From Nocardioides cynanchi (lineage in GTDB: Bacteria; Actinomycetota; Actinomycetes; Propionibacteriales; Nocardioidaceae), in assembly GCF_008761635.1 (NCBI RefSeq), contig NZ_CP044344.1:496001-560000 (forward strand): DNA of 64,000 nucleotides, written 5' to 3'. Positions 22,962 through 36,593 of this stretch are shown here, one piece after another (position 1 is the first letter of the stretch; every line of letters begins with the position of its first letter). The notes beneath the pieces are model-generated. The model had not been told where the DNA came from. It saw only the letters and a program-made list of their open reading frames with translations, and made no database searches. Both the position numbers and the translations under genes were made by a program.

Positions 22962-25613
22962 ATGACCGACACCCGGACGGCTCCCGCCGTCGTCACCCCC
23001 ACGGAGCCGACCGCCGCGCCCGACGTCGTCGTGCCCGCCCTCACCGACGAACGGTTGCACGACATCGACGGCCTGGTCGAGCGTGCGCACCGAGCCGTCG
23101 AGGCCTTCCGGGCCCTCGACCAGCAGCAGGTCGACGCCATCGTCTCCGCCATGGTCCGCGCCGGGATCCGGGCGGCCGGCGAGCTCGCCGGGCTCGCCAT
23201 CGAGGAGACCGGCTTCGGGGTCTTCGAGGACAAGGTGGTGAAGAACTACGTCGCCACCGAGTTCCTCTCCGACTACCTGCACGACAAGCGCTCGGTCGGT
23301 GTGATCGAGGAGGACGTCGAGCACGACATCGTCCGTGTCGCCGAGCCGATCGGCGTGGTGCTCGCGATCACGCCGGTCACCAACCCCACGTCCACCGTGC
23401 TCTACAAGGCGATCGTCGCCGCGAAGACCCGCAACGCGGTGATCTTCCGGCCCTCGCCGTACGCCGTACGCTCCTGCGCGCGCAGCGTCGAGATCCTCCG
23501 CGAGGCGGCCGAGGCCGCCGGGATGCCGGCCGGTGCGCTCCAGGTGATCCCCGACCTCGAGCACGAGGTGACCCACTACCTCTTCAAGCACCCGCAGGTC
23601 GACTTCATCTGGGTCACCGGGGGCCCGAAGATCGTCGCCCTCGCCAACGCCGCCGGCAAGCCCGGTCTCAGTGTCGGCCCGGGGAACGCCCCGATCTACG
23701 TCCACCGCACCGCCGACCTGAAGGGCGCTGTCGTCGACATCCTGATCTCCAAGACCTTCGACGCCTCCGTGATCTGCCCGGCCGAGCAGACCTGCATCGT
23801 CGACGATCAGGTGTACGACGAGCTGCTCGCCGAGTTCGAACGGATGGGCGCCCACGTGCTCACCACCGACCAGGTCGACGCCCTGGTCGAGTTCGCGTTC
23901 GGCTGCGGCGACCGGGTCAACATGGCGGCGCTCGGCCAGCAGGCCCCCGAGCTGGCCAGCCGTGCGGGCTTCACGGTGGCGCCGGAGACCAAGATCCTGC
24001 TGGCGCCCCTGCCGTCGGACCTCGAGGAGCTGGGGCGGCACCCGCTGGTCCAGGAGAAGCTGATGCCCGTGCTCGGGCTGGTCCGCTCCGGCAGCGTCGA
24101 GCACGGCGTGGCGGCCGCGGTGCTGGTCACCGAGCACGGCGGCCTCGGTCACACCTCGGCCGTCTACGCCAACGACCAGGCCGTCGTCGACGCCTACGCC
24201 GCGGCGGTCCGCACCGGGCGGATCCTGGTCAACGCACCCACCGCGGTCGGTGCCCTGGGCGGGATCTACAACAGCCTGACCCCGACGTTCTCCCTCGGCT
24301 GCGGCACCTGGGGCGGCTCGACCACGACCGAGAACGTCAACTACCAGCAGCTGCTCAACATCAAGACGGTCTCGCACCGACGGACCCCGTCGCAGTGGTT
24401 CCGGGTGCCGTCCACGACGTTCTTCAACGCCGGCGCCCTCGACAACCTGCGCGACCTCGACTGCGAGGTGGTGGTCGTGGTCACCGACGCGCTCACCGAC
24501 GCCCGCGGCGTGGTCGACCAGGTCCGGGCCAAGCTCCCCACCCGCCACGTCCACGTCTTCGCCGAGGTGGAGCCGGAGCCCGACGAGGCGGTGATCCTGC
24601 GTGGCGTGGCCCTGCTCGACCGGACCCGTCCCGACACGGTGATCGCGGTCGGCGGTGGCTCGGTGCTCGACGCGGCCAAGGCGATGAGGCTCTTCCACGA
24701 GCATCCCGAGCGCACCCTCGACGAGCTGACGCTGCCCTTCCTCGACCCGCGCAAGCGGATGGCCGACTTCCCACAGACCCCGCACACGGTGCGCCTCGTG
24801 GCGGTCCCGACCACGTCCGGCACCGGCTCGGAAGTGTCCCCGGCCGCCGTGGTGACCGTGGGGGAGCGCAAGCAGACCCTGGTCGACTACTCCCTGGTGC
24901 CCGACATGGCGATCGTCGACCCGGTGCTGACCCTGTCGATGCCGAGGTCGCTCACGGTCGACAGCGGCATCGACGCCCTGACCCACGCGCTGGAGGCCGT
25001 GGTGTCGATCTTCGCCTCGCCGTACACCGACGCGTTCTGCGTGCAGGCGGCCCGGCTGATCTTCGAGGCCCTCCCGAAGGTGTACGACGACCCCGACGAC
25101 CTCGCGGCCCGGACCGACATGGCCAACGCGGCCACCCTGGCCGGGCTGGCCTTCTCCAACGCGTTCGTCGGCACCAACCATGCGCTCGCCCACGCCACGG
25201 GCGCCCGCTTCGGCATCGCGCACGGGCGGGCCAACGGGATCTTCCTGCCGCACCTGCTGCGCTACAACGCGGGACTGCCCAGCAAGTTCATGCCGGCCCC
25301 CGGTTACTCGGCGTACGTCGCCCCCGACAAGTACGCGACGCTCGGCCGGGTGGTCTTCGGCGGTCGCAGCGCCGAGGAGAGCCGCCGTCGGCTGTTCAGC
25401 GGGGTCGAGGACCTGCTCGACCGGCTGGGGATGCCTCGGACCCTCCGGGCCGCCGGTGTCGACGAGGACGAGTTCCTGGCCGCCCTGCCGGCTCTGGCGA
25501 TGACGGCGTTCGAGGACCTCAGCAACCGCACCAACCCGCGGATGCCACTGGTCCGCGAGATCACCGACCTGCTCTCGGTCGGCTACTACGGAGGGAGTCC
25601 CGATGCCCACTGA
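22962..25613 (+). CDS. adhE: Bifunctional acyl-CoA-type aldehyde dehydrogenase / iron alcohol dehydrogenase (AdhE-like)
   Basis: 883 residues, two fused domains. N-terminal CoA-acylating aldehyde dehydrogenase: NPTSTVLYKAI, GPGNAPIYV and the catalytic Cys at about 272 in SVICPAEQT. C-terminal iron-type alcohol dehydrogenase: AVGGGSVLDAAKAMRLF for NAD binding, PTTSGTGSEVSP, then GIDALTHALEA, NHALAHATG and GIAHGRANG for the metal ligands. It reduces an acyl-CoA to aldehyde and then alcohol, or runs in reverse. Substrate length cannot be told. The neighbours WS/DGAT and SRPBCC suggest a lipid role beside or instead of ethanol metabolism. GGAG lies upstream of the ATG. Confidence 0.93.
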   Translation: MTDTRTAPAVVTPTEPTAAPDVVVPALTDERLHDIDGLVERAHRAVEAFRALDQQQVDAIVSAMVRAGIRAAGELAGLAIEETGFGVFEDKVVKNYVATEFLSDYLHDKRSVGVIEEDVEHDIVRVAEPIGVVLAITPVTNPTSTVLYKAIVAAKTRNAVIFRPSPYAVRSCARSVEILREAAEAAGMPAGALQVIPDLEHEVTHYLFKHPQVDFIWVTGGPKIVALANAAGKPGLSVGPGNAPIYVHRTADLKGAVVDILISKTFDASVICPAEQTCIVDDQVYDELLAEFERMGAHVLTTDQVDALVEFAFGCGDRVNMAALGQQAPELASRAGFTVAPETKILLAPLPSDLEELGRHPLVQEKLMPVLGLVRSGSVEHGVAAAVLVTEHGGLGHTSAVYANDQAVVDAYAAAVRTGRILVNAPTAVGALGGIYNSLTPTFSLGCGTWGGSTTTENVNYQQLLNIKTVSHRRTPSQWFRVPSTTFFNAGALDNLRDLDCEVVVVVTDALTDARGVVDQVRAKLPTRHVHVFAEVEPEPDEAVILRGVALLDRTRPDTVIAVGGGSVLDAAKAMRLFHEHPERTLDELTLPFLDPRKRMADFPQTPHTVRLVAVPTTSGTGSEVSPAAVVTVGERKQTLVDYSLVPDMAIVDPVLTLSMPRSLTVDSGIDALTHALEAVVSIFASPYTDAFCVQAARLIFEALPKVYDDPDDLAARTDMANAATLAGLAFSNAFVGTNHALAHATGARFGIAHGRANGIFLPHLLRYNAGLPSKFMPAPGYSAYVAPDKYATLGRVVFGGRSAEESRRRLFSGVEDLLDRLGMPRTLRAAGVDEDEFLAALPALAMTAFEDLSNRTNPRMPLVREITDLLSVGYYGGSPDAH

Positions 25614-26040
25614 CAACGCGGTCCAGACGATCGAGGTGAAGGCGCCGTTCGCCGAGGTGCTGGCGACCATCCGGGACATCGAGAGCCAGGTCGAGTGGAT
25701 CCCCGAGATCCTGGAGGCCGAGGTGCTCGAGGTCTACGAGGACGACGACCTGGCGGCCACCGCGCGGTTCAAGGCGTCGGCGACGGTCGGCACCGACCAG
25801 TACACGCTGTCCTACGAGCACGCCGACGACGGCCTGAGCTGGACGATGGTCTCGGGCCGGATGCAGACCGGCCAGGAGGGGGTCTACCGCCTGGTCGAGC
25901 TGGCGCCGGACGTCACCGAGGTCACCTACGACCTCACCATCCATCACAACCTGCCGCTGCCGGGCTTCCTGCGGAACCGCGTGATCAAGGGGCTCGTCGA
26001 GAGCACCCTCAGCGGGCTCAAGGAGCGGCTCGAGGCGTGA
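25603..26040 (+). CDS. SRPBCC/polyketide-cyclase-like lipid-binding fold protein
   Basis: 145 residues. START/Bet v 1-like helix-grip fold: begins with IEVKAPFAEVLATIRDIESQVEWIPEILEAEVLE and ends with the long C-terminal helix (RNRVIKGLVESTLSGLKERLE). Such proteins bind hydrophobic ligands. It overlaps the end of adhE by 11 bases with the Shine-Dalgarno GGAGGGAG inside adhE, so it is co-translated. It may carry or sense the acyl substrate or product of the two enzymes before it. Confidence 0.9.
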   Translation: MPTDNAVQTIEVKAPFAEVLATIRDIESQVEWIPEILEAEVLEVYEDDDLAATARFKASATVGTDQYTLSYEHADDGLSWTMVSGRMQTGQEGVYRLVELAPDVTEVTYDLTIHHNLPLPGFLRNRVIKGLVESTLSGLKERLEA

Positions 26041-26046
26041 CCGGCC

Positions 26047-26250
26047 CTACTTCGAGGGCTGAGGGGTGTGACAGGTGATCTTGGGGTTGGCGCCGACGTA
26101 GTTCAGCGGGCCGGCGACGATGGTGAGCGCCGTGTCGCCGAAGCTCTTGCAGCTGACGTCCTTGTTGCTGCCGAAGTAGCCGCGCTGGGCGGCGGCAGCA
26201 ACGCCGATCACGAGCCAGACCACGATGACGATGCCGATCAGGTTGCGCAT
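26047..26250 (-). CDS. Small membrane/secreted microprotein, family copy B
   Basis: 67 residues. Hydrophobic N-terminal segment (LIGIVIVVWLVIGVAAAA), then the family signature RGYFGS, two cysteines 26 apart, TALTIVAGPLNYVGANPKITC and a short polar tail. ATG at 26250 is chosen so the hydrophobic segment begins at residue 4; the longer frame to 26283 adds an unlikely leader. Paralogue of the protein at 14121-14303. It lies just downstream of the receptor kinase gene on the same strand. Confidence 0.85.
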   Translation of the reverse strand: MRNLIGIVIVVWLVIGVAAAAQRGYFGSNKDVSCKSFGDTALTIVAGPLNYVGANPKITCHTPQPSK

Positions 26251-26289
26251 GTCGGTCGACGTACCCCGCCGCGGCAGGATCATGCCCCG

Positions 26290-27738
26290 TCAGGACTCCC
26301 CGTCGATGAGGTACGACGACCCGCTCTTCACCAGGTGCAGGGTGGGGTGGTCGGTGCTGTGCGTGCCGTTCGTCTTCACGTAGGCGATGTCGTAGGACAC
26401 CGTCATCGAGGCGGGGTCCGCCACGATGTTGCTCGGCGTGGCCGACGAGATCGTCCTCCAGAACCCGTGGTACCCACCGTAGTGGCCACTCTGCGCCTGG
26501 AAGGCCGGCGTCAGCATCGCGTACGTCGCGTGGTCGTCCGAGGTCACGGTCGCGAAGTAGTGGGTGATGAAGGCGGTCATCGCAGCGGCCGACGCGGCGT
26601 TGCCCGAGGACGAACTCGACGGGTTGGTCGGACTCGACGCCGTCGAGCCGCCACCGGCGCCCGGGTGCTTCCCGCCGTTCCCGGAGTTCGAGGTCAGGGC
26701 AGCGACGGCGATCACCACAACAGCGACCAGCGCCACGACGGCGGCGACCCACGGCCACACCGGCCCGCGCCGCCGATCGCGACCGGCGGGCGGTGGAGCC
26801 CGGGTCGGGGCGGGTGCAGCCGGACCCACGACGAGGGCCGGGTCGGCGACGATCGGCGGCACGGCCATCGGCTGCTCGGGAGTCGCGTCCAGGACCCTCG
26901 TGGAGTCGAGGTCTGCCACGTCCAGCGGGGCGGGGTGGACCGCCACGTCGCGGCCCTGCGCCAGGAAGTCCCGCACCTGCGCCATGCTCCAGCGATCGGC
27001 CGGCTCGCGGGTCATGGTGTGCTCGAGCACCGGCGCCAGCCACCCGGCCTCGGCCAGCCGCGGCGGTTCCTCGTGCACGATCCGGTAGAGCGCGCCCATC
27101 AGGTTCTCGCGCGTGTCGTACGGCGGGTGGCCGGCCAGGGCGTGGAAGAGCGAGGCGCCGAGCGACCACACGTCGGAGGCCTCCGTGGCGGTCGCTCCGG
27201 ACGCGACCTCGGGGGCCAGGTAGGCGGGGGACCCGGTGACCAGCCCGGTCTGGGTCAGCGAGGCGTCCGCCTCGGCCCGGGCGATCCCGAAGTCGGAGAG
27301 CTTCACGTCGCCGCCCGGGGTGACCAGCATGTTGGACGGCTTCACGTCGCGGTGCACGATCCCGACCGCGTGGGCGGCGGCCAGGGCGTCGGCGGCCTGC
27401 CGCACCAGCACGGCGGCCTCGTCCGGCGCCAGTGCGCCGTCCCGGCTGATCAACGCCGCGAGGGTGACCCCCTCGACGTACTCCATGACCAGCCAGTGGT
27501 CGTCGCCGTCGTCGACGAGGTCGTAGACCGCGACCACGTGGGGGTGGTTCAGCCGCGCCGCCAGCCGGGCCTCACGCTCGGCGCGCTCGAGGTCGGGCGA
27601 GCTCGCACCGGGGACCATCCCGATCCGCTTGAGTGCGACGTCGCGGCCGAGGACGTCGTCACGTCCGAGCCACACGGCGCCCATCCCGCCGCGGCCGATC
27701 TCCCGGCCGCGGGAGTACCTCCCAGCGATCAAGTCCAC
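26290..27738 (-). CDS. Receptor-type Ser/Thr protein kinase (PknB family)
   Basis: 482 residues. Cytoplasmic kinase domain about 1-262: GRGGMGAVW loop, catalytic Lys 37 (VALK), HRDVKPSN at 129-136 and DFG at 149-151, all intact, with an activation loop rich in Thr (SLTQTGLVTG). A linker follows, then one membrane segment (327-349), a Ser/Gly stalk and an outside domain of about 95 residues (MTAFITHYFATVTSDDHATYAML to the end) with an NTF2-like look rather than PASTA repeats. It probably senses an outside signal. The -10-like TACCCT near 27768 may be its promoter. Confidence 0.94.
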   Translation of the reverse strand: MDLIAGRYSRGREIGRGGMGAVWLGRDDVLGRDVALKRIGMVPGASSPDLERAEREARLAARLNHPHVVAVYDLVDDGDDHWLVMEYVEGVTLAALISRDGALAPDEAAVLVRQAADALAAAHAVGIVHRDVKPSNMLVTPGGDVKLSDFGIARAEADASLTQTGLVTGSPAYLAPEVASGATATEASDVWSLGASLFHALAGHPPYDTRENLMGALYRIVHEEPPRLAEAGWLAPVLEHTMTREPADRWSMAQVRDFLAQGRDVAVHPAPLDVADLDSTRVLDATPEQPMAVPPIVADPALVVGPAAPAPTRAPPPAGRDRRRGPVWPWVAAVVALVAVVVIAVAALTSNSGNGGKHPGAGGGSTASSPTNPSSSSSGNAASAAAMTAFITHYFATVTSDDHATYAMLTPAFQAQSGHYGGYHGFWRTISSATPSNIVADPASMTVSYDIAYVKTNGTHSTDHPTLHLVKSGSSYLIDGES

Positions 27739-27818
27739 GTCCTCCTCGGTGCGCCAGCCTAGGCGAAGTACCCTGGCCGCCCTTCAAGATGCGGGGCCCG
27801 TGACGACGAGGAGGGCTC

Positions 27819-28211
27819 GTGGCCACCTGGCGCGACGTCGAGGACCTGGTCGCGTCGATGCCGGACGCCACGCTCGGCGAGGCCCACGAGGGGTCGCCGG
27901 CGTGGTACGCCGGCCGGCACCAGTTCGCGCGGCGCCGCGACGTCGACGGCCACGCGGTGGTGCAGCTCTGGAGCGGTGACCTGGACCTGGGCCGACAGCT
28001 CGCGCCGCGCTCCGGCACCTTCGTCCGGCTCGACACCTTCGAGTTCCGGGTCAGCGTCTGGGTGCGTCTGGACCGGATCGGGCGGCGGGAGCTCGCCGAG
28101 CTCCTCCTGGACTCCTACCGCGTCCGTGGGGGAGCACGCCGCGCGGCGCGGGTCGACCAGGCGCGCTACTTCGGCGGACCAGGACCGGCCGACGACGCGG
28201 CCGGGCCGTGA
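27819..28211 (+). CDS. MmcQ/YjbR-like protein
   Basis: 130 residues. YjbR fold: WRDVEDLVASMPDATLGEAHEGSPAWYAGRHQFARRR, and the later VWVRLDRIGRRELAELLLDSYRV. The family has a double-wing DNA-binding-like fold with unknown function. GTG start with a GAGGAGGG stretch 5 bases upstream. It runs toward tyrS on the same strand, 70 bases away. Confidence 0.9.
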   Translation: MATWRDVEDLVASMPDATLGEAHEGSPAWYAGRHQFARRRDVDGHAVVQLWSGDLDLGRQLAPRSGTFVRLDTFEFRVSVWVRLDRIGRRELAELLLDSYRVRGGARRAARVDQARYFGGPGPADDAAGP

Positions 28212-28281
28212 ACCCGGTGGAGGGCACCCCGACGGATGCGGCAGGCTGGACCCGACACCTCCCGAGACGGAAAGGTCCGGC

Positions 28282-29553
28282 GTGACTCGCCAAGCCCCAG
28301 ATCCGACCCTGCTGGACGACCTCGAGTGGCGCGGCCTGATCGCCCACTCGACCGACCTCGACGCTCTGCGCGAGGCACTCACGGCCGGCAGCGTGCGCTT
28401 CTACGTGGGCTTCGACCCGACCGCACCGAGCCTGCACATGGGCAACCTGCTGCAGCTGACCACCGCACGCCGGCTCCAGGACGCCGGCCACACGCCGTAC
28501 CTCCTGGTGGGCGGCGCCACCGGTATGATCGGTGACCCCAAGGAGTCCGGCGAGCGCACCCTGAACTCCCTCGACACCGTCAAGGACTGGAGCGAGCGGG
28601 TACGCCGTCAGGTGACGCCGTTCGTCAGCTTCGAGGGGACCAACGCGGCGACGGTGGTCAACAACTACGACTGGACCGCCAGCCTGTCGACCATCGACTT
28701 CCTGCGCGACATCGGCAAGCACTTCCCGGTGAACCGGATGCTCGGGCGCGACACCGTGAAGCGGCGCCTCGAGTCGGGCATCAGCTACACCGAGTTCAGC
28801 TACGTGCTGCTCCAGTCCATGGACTTCCTCAGCCTCTACCGCGAGCACGGCGTGACGCTCCAGCACGGCGGTGAGGACCAGTGGGGCAACATCACCGGCG
28901 GCGTGGAGCTGATCCGGCGCGCCGACGCGGGCAAGGCGCACGCGTTCGTGACGCCGCTGGTGACCAAGCCCGACGGGACCAAGTACGGCAAGACCGAGGG
29001 TGACGCCCTGTGGCTCGACCCGCAGATGATGTCGCCGTACACCTTCCACCAGTGGTGGCTCAACGTCGACGACTCCCAGGTCAGCCAGATGCTGCGACTG
29101 TTCACCTTCCTCTCGCGGGCCGAGATCGAGGGGATCGAGGCCGAGATGACGGAGAAGCCCTGGCTGCGATCGGGGCAGCGGACGCTGGCCGACGAGGTCA
29201 CCACGCTCGTGCACGGACAGGCCGAGACCGACAGCGCGAAGGCGGCGGCCGCCGCCCTGTTCGGTGGTGGAGACCTCCACGCGCTCAGCCCGGCCACGCT
29301 CGCGGCGGCGCTGCGCGGCGCGGGCGCCACCGCCGTGCCGGCGCTGGTCCCGGTGGTCGACCTGCTCGTGGAGACCGGGCTCGCCAAGAGCCGCGGTGAG
29401 GCCAGACGCACGATCACCGAGGGCGGCGCCTACCTCAACAACGTCCGCGTCGAGGACCCCGAGGCGGAGCCACGTCCCGACGACCTGATCGGCGGGACCT
29501 GGCTGGTGCTGCGGCGGGGCAAGAAGAGCTTCGCGGGCGTCGAGGTCGGCTGA
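28282..29553 (+). CDS. tyrS: Tyrosyl-tRNA synthetase
   Basis: 423 residues, class I synthetase. HIGH-type motif SLHMGN near residues 51-55; tyrosine pocket YVGFDPTAPS; KMSKS-type motif KYGKTEGD; C-terminal S4 RNA-binding domain (LVETGLAKSRGEARRTITEGGAYLNN). GTG start with AAAGG 6-10 bases upstream; the longer frame from 27976 overlaps the YjbR-like gene. No T-box leader is recognisable in the 70-base upstream gap. Confidence 0.97.
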   Translation: MTRQAPDPTLLDDLEWRGLIAHSTDLDALREALTAGSVRFYVGFDPTAPSLHMGNLLQLTTARRLQDAGHTPYLLVGGATGMIGDPKESGERTLNSLDTVKDWSERVRRQVTPFVSFEGTNAATVVNNYDWTASLSTIDFLRDIGKHFPVNRMLGRDTVKRRLESGISYTEFSYVLLQSMDFLSLYREHGVTLQHGGEDQWGNITGGVELIRRADAGKAHAFVTPLVTKPDGTKYGKTEGDALWLDPQMMSPYTFHQWWLNVDDSQVSQMLRLFTFLSRAEIEGIEAEMTEKPWLRSGQRTLADEVTTLVHGQAETDSAKAAAAALFGGGDLHALSPATLAAALRGAGATAVPALVPVVDLLVETGLAKSRGEARRTITEGGAYLNNVRVEDPEAEPRPDDLIGGTWLVLRRGKKSFAGVEVG

Positions 29554-29554
29554 G

Positions 29555-30613
29555 ATGGAGCTCGAGCCGTCGCAGCCGACCTCGGCCCGCTGGCTCGACT
29601 CCCTGCCCGAGCAGGCCCGGCGACACCTGCCTCCGGCCGTCTGGGCCTACGTCCACGCCGGTGCCCGTGAGGGGACGAGCACGGCGGAGGCCACCGCGGC
29701 GTGGCGCGACGTCCGGTTCCGCACCCGCGTCCTGCGTGACGGGGGTGAGCCCGACCTGGGCACCCGGATCCTGGGCCACGGGTTCACCTCTCCACTGGGG
29801 GTCGCGCCGACCGCGATGCAGCCGGTGGTCCACGCCCAGGGCGAGCGCGGCATGGCCCGTGGCGCGGAGGCCGCGGGCTGCCTGCACGTCGTCTCCTCGA
29901 ACGCCGGTACGCCGTTCGCCGACCTGGGGGCCCGGCACTGGTGGCTCCAGGCCTACCTGCCACCGGACCGGGAGGACTTCCTGCCGGTCGCCGTGGCCGC
30001 AGCCGCGGCCGGGGCCACCGCCCTCGTGCTCACCGTCGACACGCCGTACCCGGGGACCAAGTACGCCGCCGACGAGGCGGACTGGACGGGCATCGACCTC
30101 AGCTGGTGGCGCGTCAACTACCCCCGCCGCGACCCCGAGGGCGCGCTCTGGAAGGCGGTCACGGCCGACGACGTGGGCTGGCTGGGGGAGAGCACCGGAC
30201 TGCCGGTGGTCGTCAAGGGCGTGCTCCGTGGCGACGACGCGCTGCGCGCCGTCGAGGCCGGCGCGGCCGCGGTCTACGTGTCGAACCACGGCGGCCGCCA
30301 GCTCGACCGCAGCGTCAGCACGGCGCGGGCTCTCCCCGAGGTGATCGAGGCGGTGGGGGACCGCACCGAGGTCTACGTCGACGGCGGGGTCCGGAGCGGG
30401 CTCGACGCCCTGGCCGCGCTGGCCCTCGGCGCCCGGGCGGTGTTCCTGGGACGCCCCGCGCTCCAGGCCCTGGCGGTGGACGGCGCCCGCGGGGTCGAGC
30501 GGCTGCTGTCCGAGCTGTCCGCCGAGCTCGCCGACGCCCTCGCCCTGGCCGGCTGCCGACGACCCGAGGAGGCCCCCGACCTGTTGCCGGCGGCGGGAAC
30601 CGCAGGCCGCTGA
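29555..30613 (+). CDS. FMN-dependent alpha-hydroxy-acid oxidase/dehydrogenase (lactate oxidase-like)
   Basis: 352 residues, TIM barrel. VAPTAMQPVVHAQGE near the N-terminus, VLTVDTPYPG, VVVKGVLRGDDA, then the catalytic YVSNHGGRQLD (His proton acceptor and substrate Arg) and VYVDGGVRSGLDALAALALGARAVFLGRP for FMN phosphate binding. The substrate could be lactate, glycolate or another 2-hydroxy acid. It starts one base after the tyrS stop, so the two share a transcript. It ends just before the rRNA operon leader. Confidence 0.93.
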   Translation: MELEPSQPTSARWLDSLPEQARRHLPPAVWAYVHAGAREGTSTAEATAAWRDVRFRTRVLRDGGEPDLGTRILGHGFTSPLGVAPTAMQPVVHAQGERGMARGAEAAGCLHVVSSNAGTPFADLGARHWWLQAYLPPDREDFLPVAVAAAAAGATALVLTVDTPYPGTKYAADEADWTGIDLSWWRVNYPRRDPEGALWKAVTADDVGWLGESTGLPVVVKGVLRGDDALRAVEAGAAAVYVSNHGGRQLDRSVSTARALPEVIEAVGDRTEVYVDGGVRSGLDALAALALGARAVFLGRPALQALAVDGARGVERLLSELSAELADALALAGCRRPEEAPDLLPAAGTAGR

Positions 30614-30970
30614 CCTGCGACGATGCGGCTGTGGTCCGGGTCACGCGGAGCCGATTTGCACGGTTGCACCGCAGCCCATACTGTTCTCTCCGTCGCCAGG
30701 GAGCGGCGGGAGGCAAGACCAGTCGGTCGGGCTTCCGGCCCCGAGGTGACACCCAGCCCTCAGTCGAAGCCCTTCATCGGGTGGAGTTGCTGTGCGTCTG
30801 ATTTTTGAGAACTCAACAGTGTGTTTGTCGATGAATTGGTTTGTATGAATTCTCCGTTGCCATGGCTCTTTGGGGTTGTGGTGGAGGTTCTTTTTGAGTT
30901 GACGAACGATGATTCTTGGCGATTGTTTGCTAGTTGATCGTTTTTTGGCTTGGACAAGTTTTCTGTTTTT
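30614..30970 (+). promoter_or_regulatory. rRNA operon promoter and leader region
   Basis: No gene. The first half is G+C-rich and has a weak promoter candidate (TTGCAC at 30656, CATACT at 30677, 15-base spacing). From about 30790 it turns A+T-rich. TTTGAGAACTCAACAGTG (30804-30821) resembles the leader motif usual before actinobacterial 16S genes and recurs in altered form in the spacer at 32864. GAGTTGACGA at 30895 could be another -35. Confidence 0.6.
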
Positions 30971-36228
<5,258 letters not shown>

Positions 36229-36379
36229 ACCCACACCCCCAACACACCAAAGAACTTGTGCCCGCGTCCACTACCAGAATCTGAACCAACAAACCCAACC
36301 CCCAAACACCCACACCAACACGTGTGTGAAACCCCGGGGGACAGGGACATGGGAAAACAACACCATAAGGTTCACCACG
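36229..36379 (+). other. 23S-5S spacer
   Basis: About 150 bases, C- and A-rich (repeated CACC, ACCC, AACA). Its first 20 bases complement the end of the 16S-23S spacer, as expected for RNase III processing around 23S. Confidence 0.8.
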
Positions 36380-36497
36380 TTACGGCGGCCATAGCGACAG
36401 GGAAACACCCGGACCCATCCCGAACCCGGAAGTTAAGCCAGCCAGCGCCAATGGTACTGCAACCGACAGGCTGTGGGAGAGTAGGACGCCGCCGAAC
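36380..36497 (+). rRNA. rrf: 5S ribosomal RNA
   Basis: About 118 bases. The closing stem CGGCGGC (36383-36389) pairs with GCCGCCG (36488-36494). The conserved middle CCCGGACCCATCCCGAACC followed by CGGAAGTTAAGCC is present. Confidence 0.96.
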
Positions 36498-36506
36498 AAT
36501 CTTCGC

Positions 36507-36538
36507 CGATGGGGGCCATCTTCGGATGGCCCCCATCG
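36507..36538 (+). terminator. rRNA operon terminator
   Basis: A perfect 14-bp stem (CGATGGGGGCCATC and its complement) capped by a TTCG tetraloop, about 10 bases after 5S. There is no long T run, as is common in actinobacteria. Confidence 0.9.
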
Positions 36539-36593
36539 CTATCGTGGGGCAGGTTCGGTGCCCCGCCACCGGTCAACAACCCGAGGAGTAGCC

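Noticed and set aside
22758..25679. 973-residue open frame on the minus strand
   Set aside because: It is the antisense shadow of the AdhE-like gene; composition (Asp, His, Arg, Gly) is typical of high-G+C shadows and it has no domain. Similar long shadows oppose dusB (1115-3076), transcarboxylase 12S (17041-18714) and aceE (46552-49419 plus).
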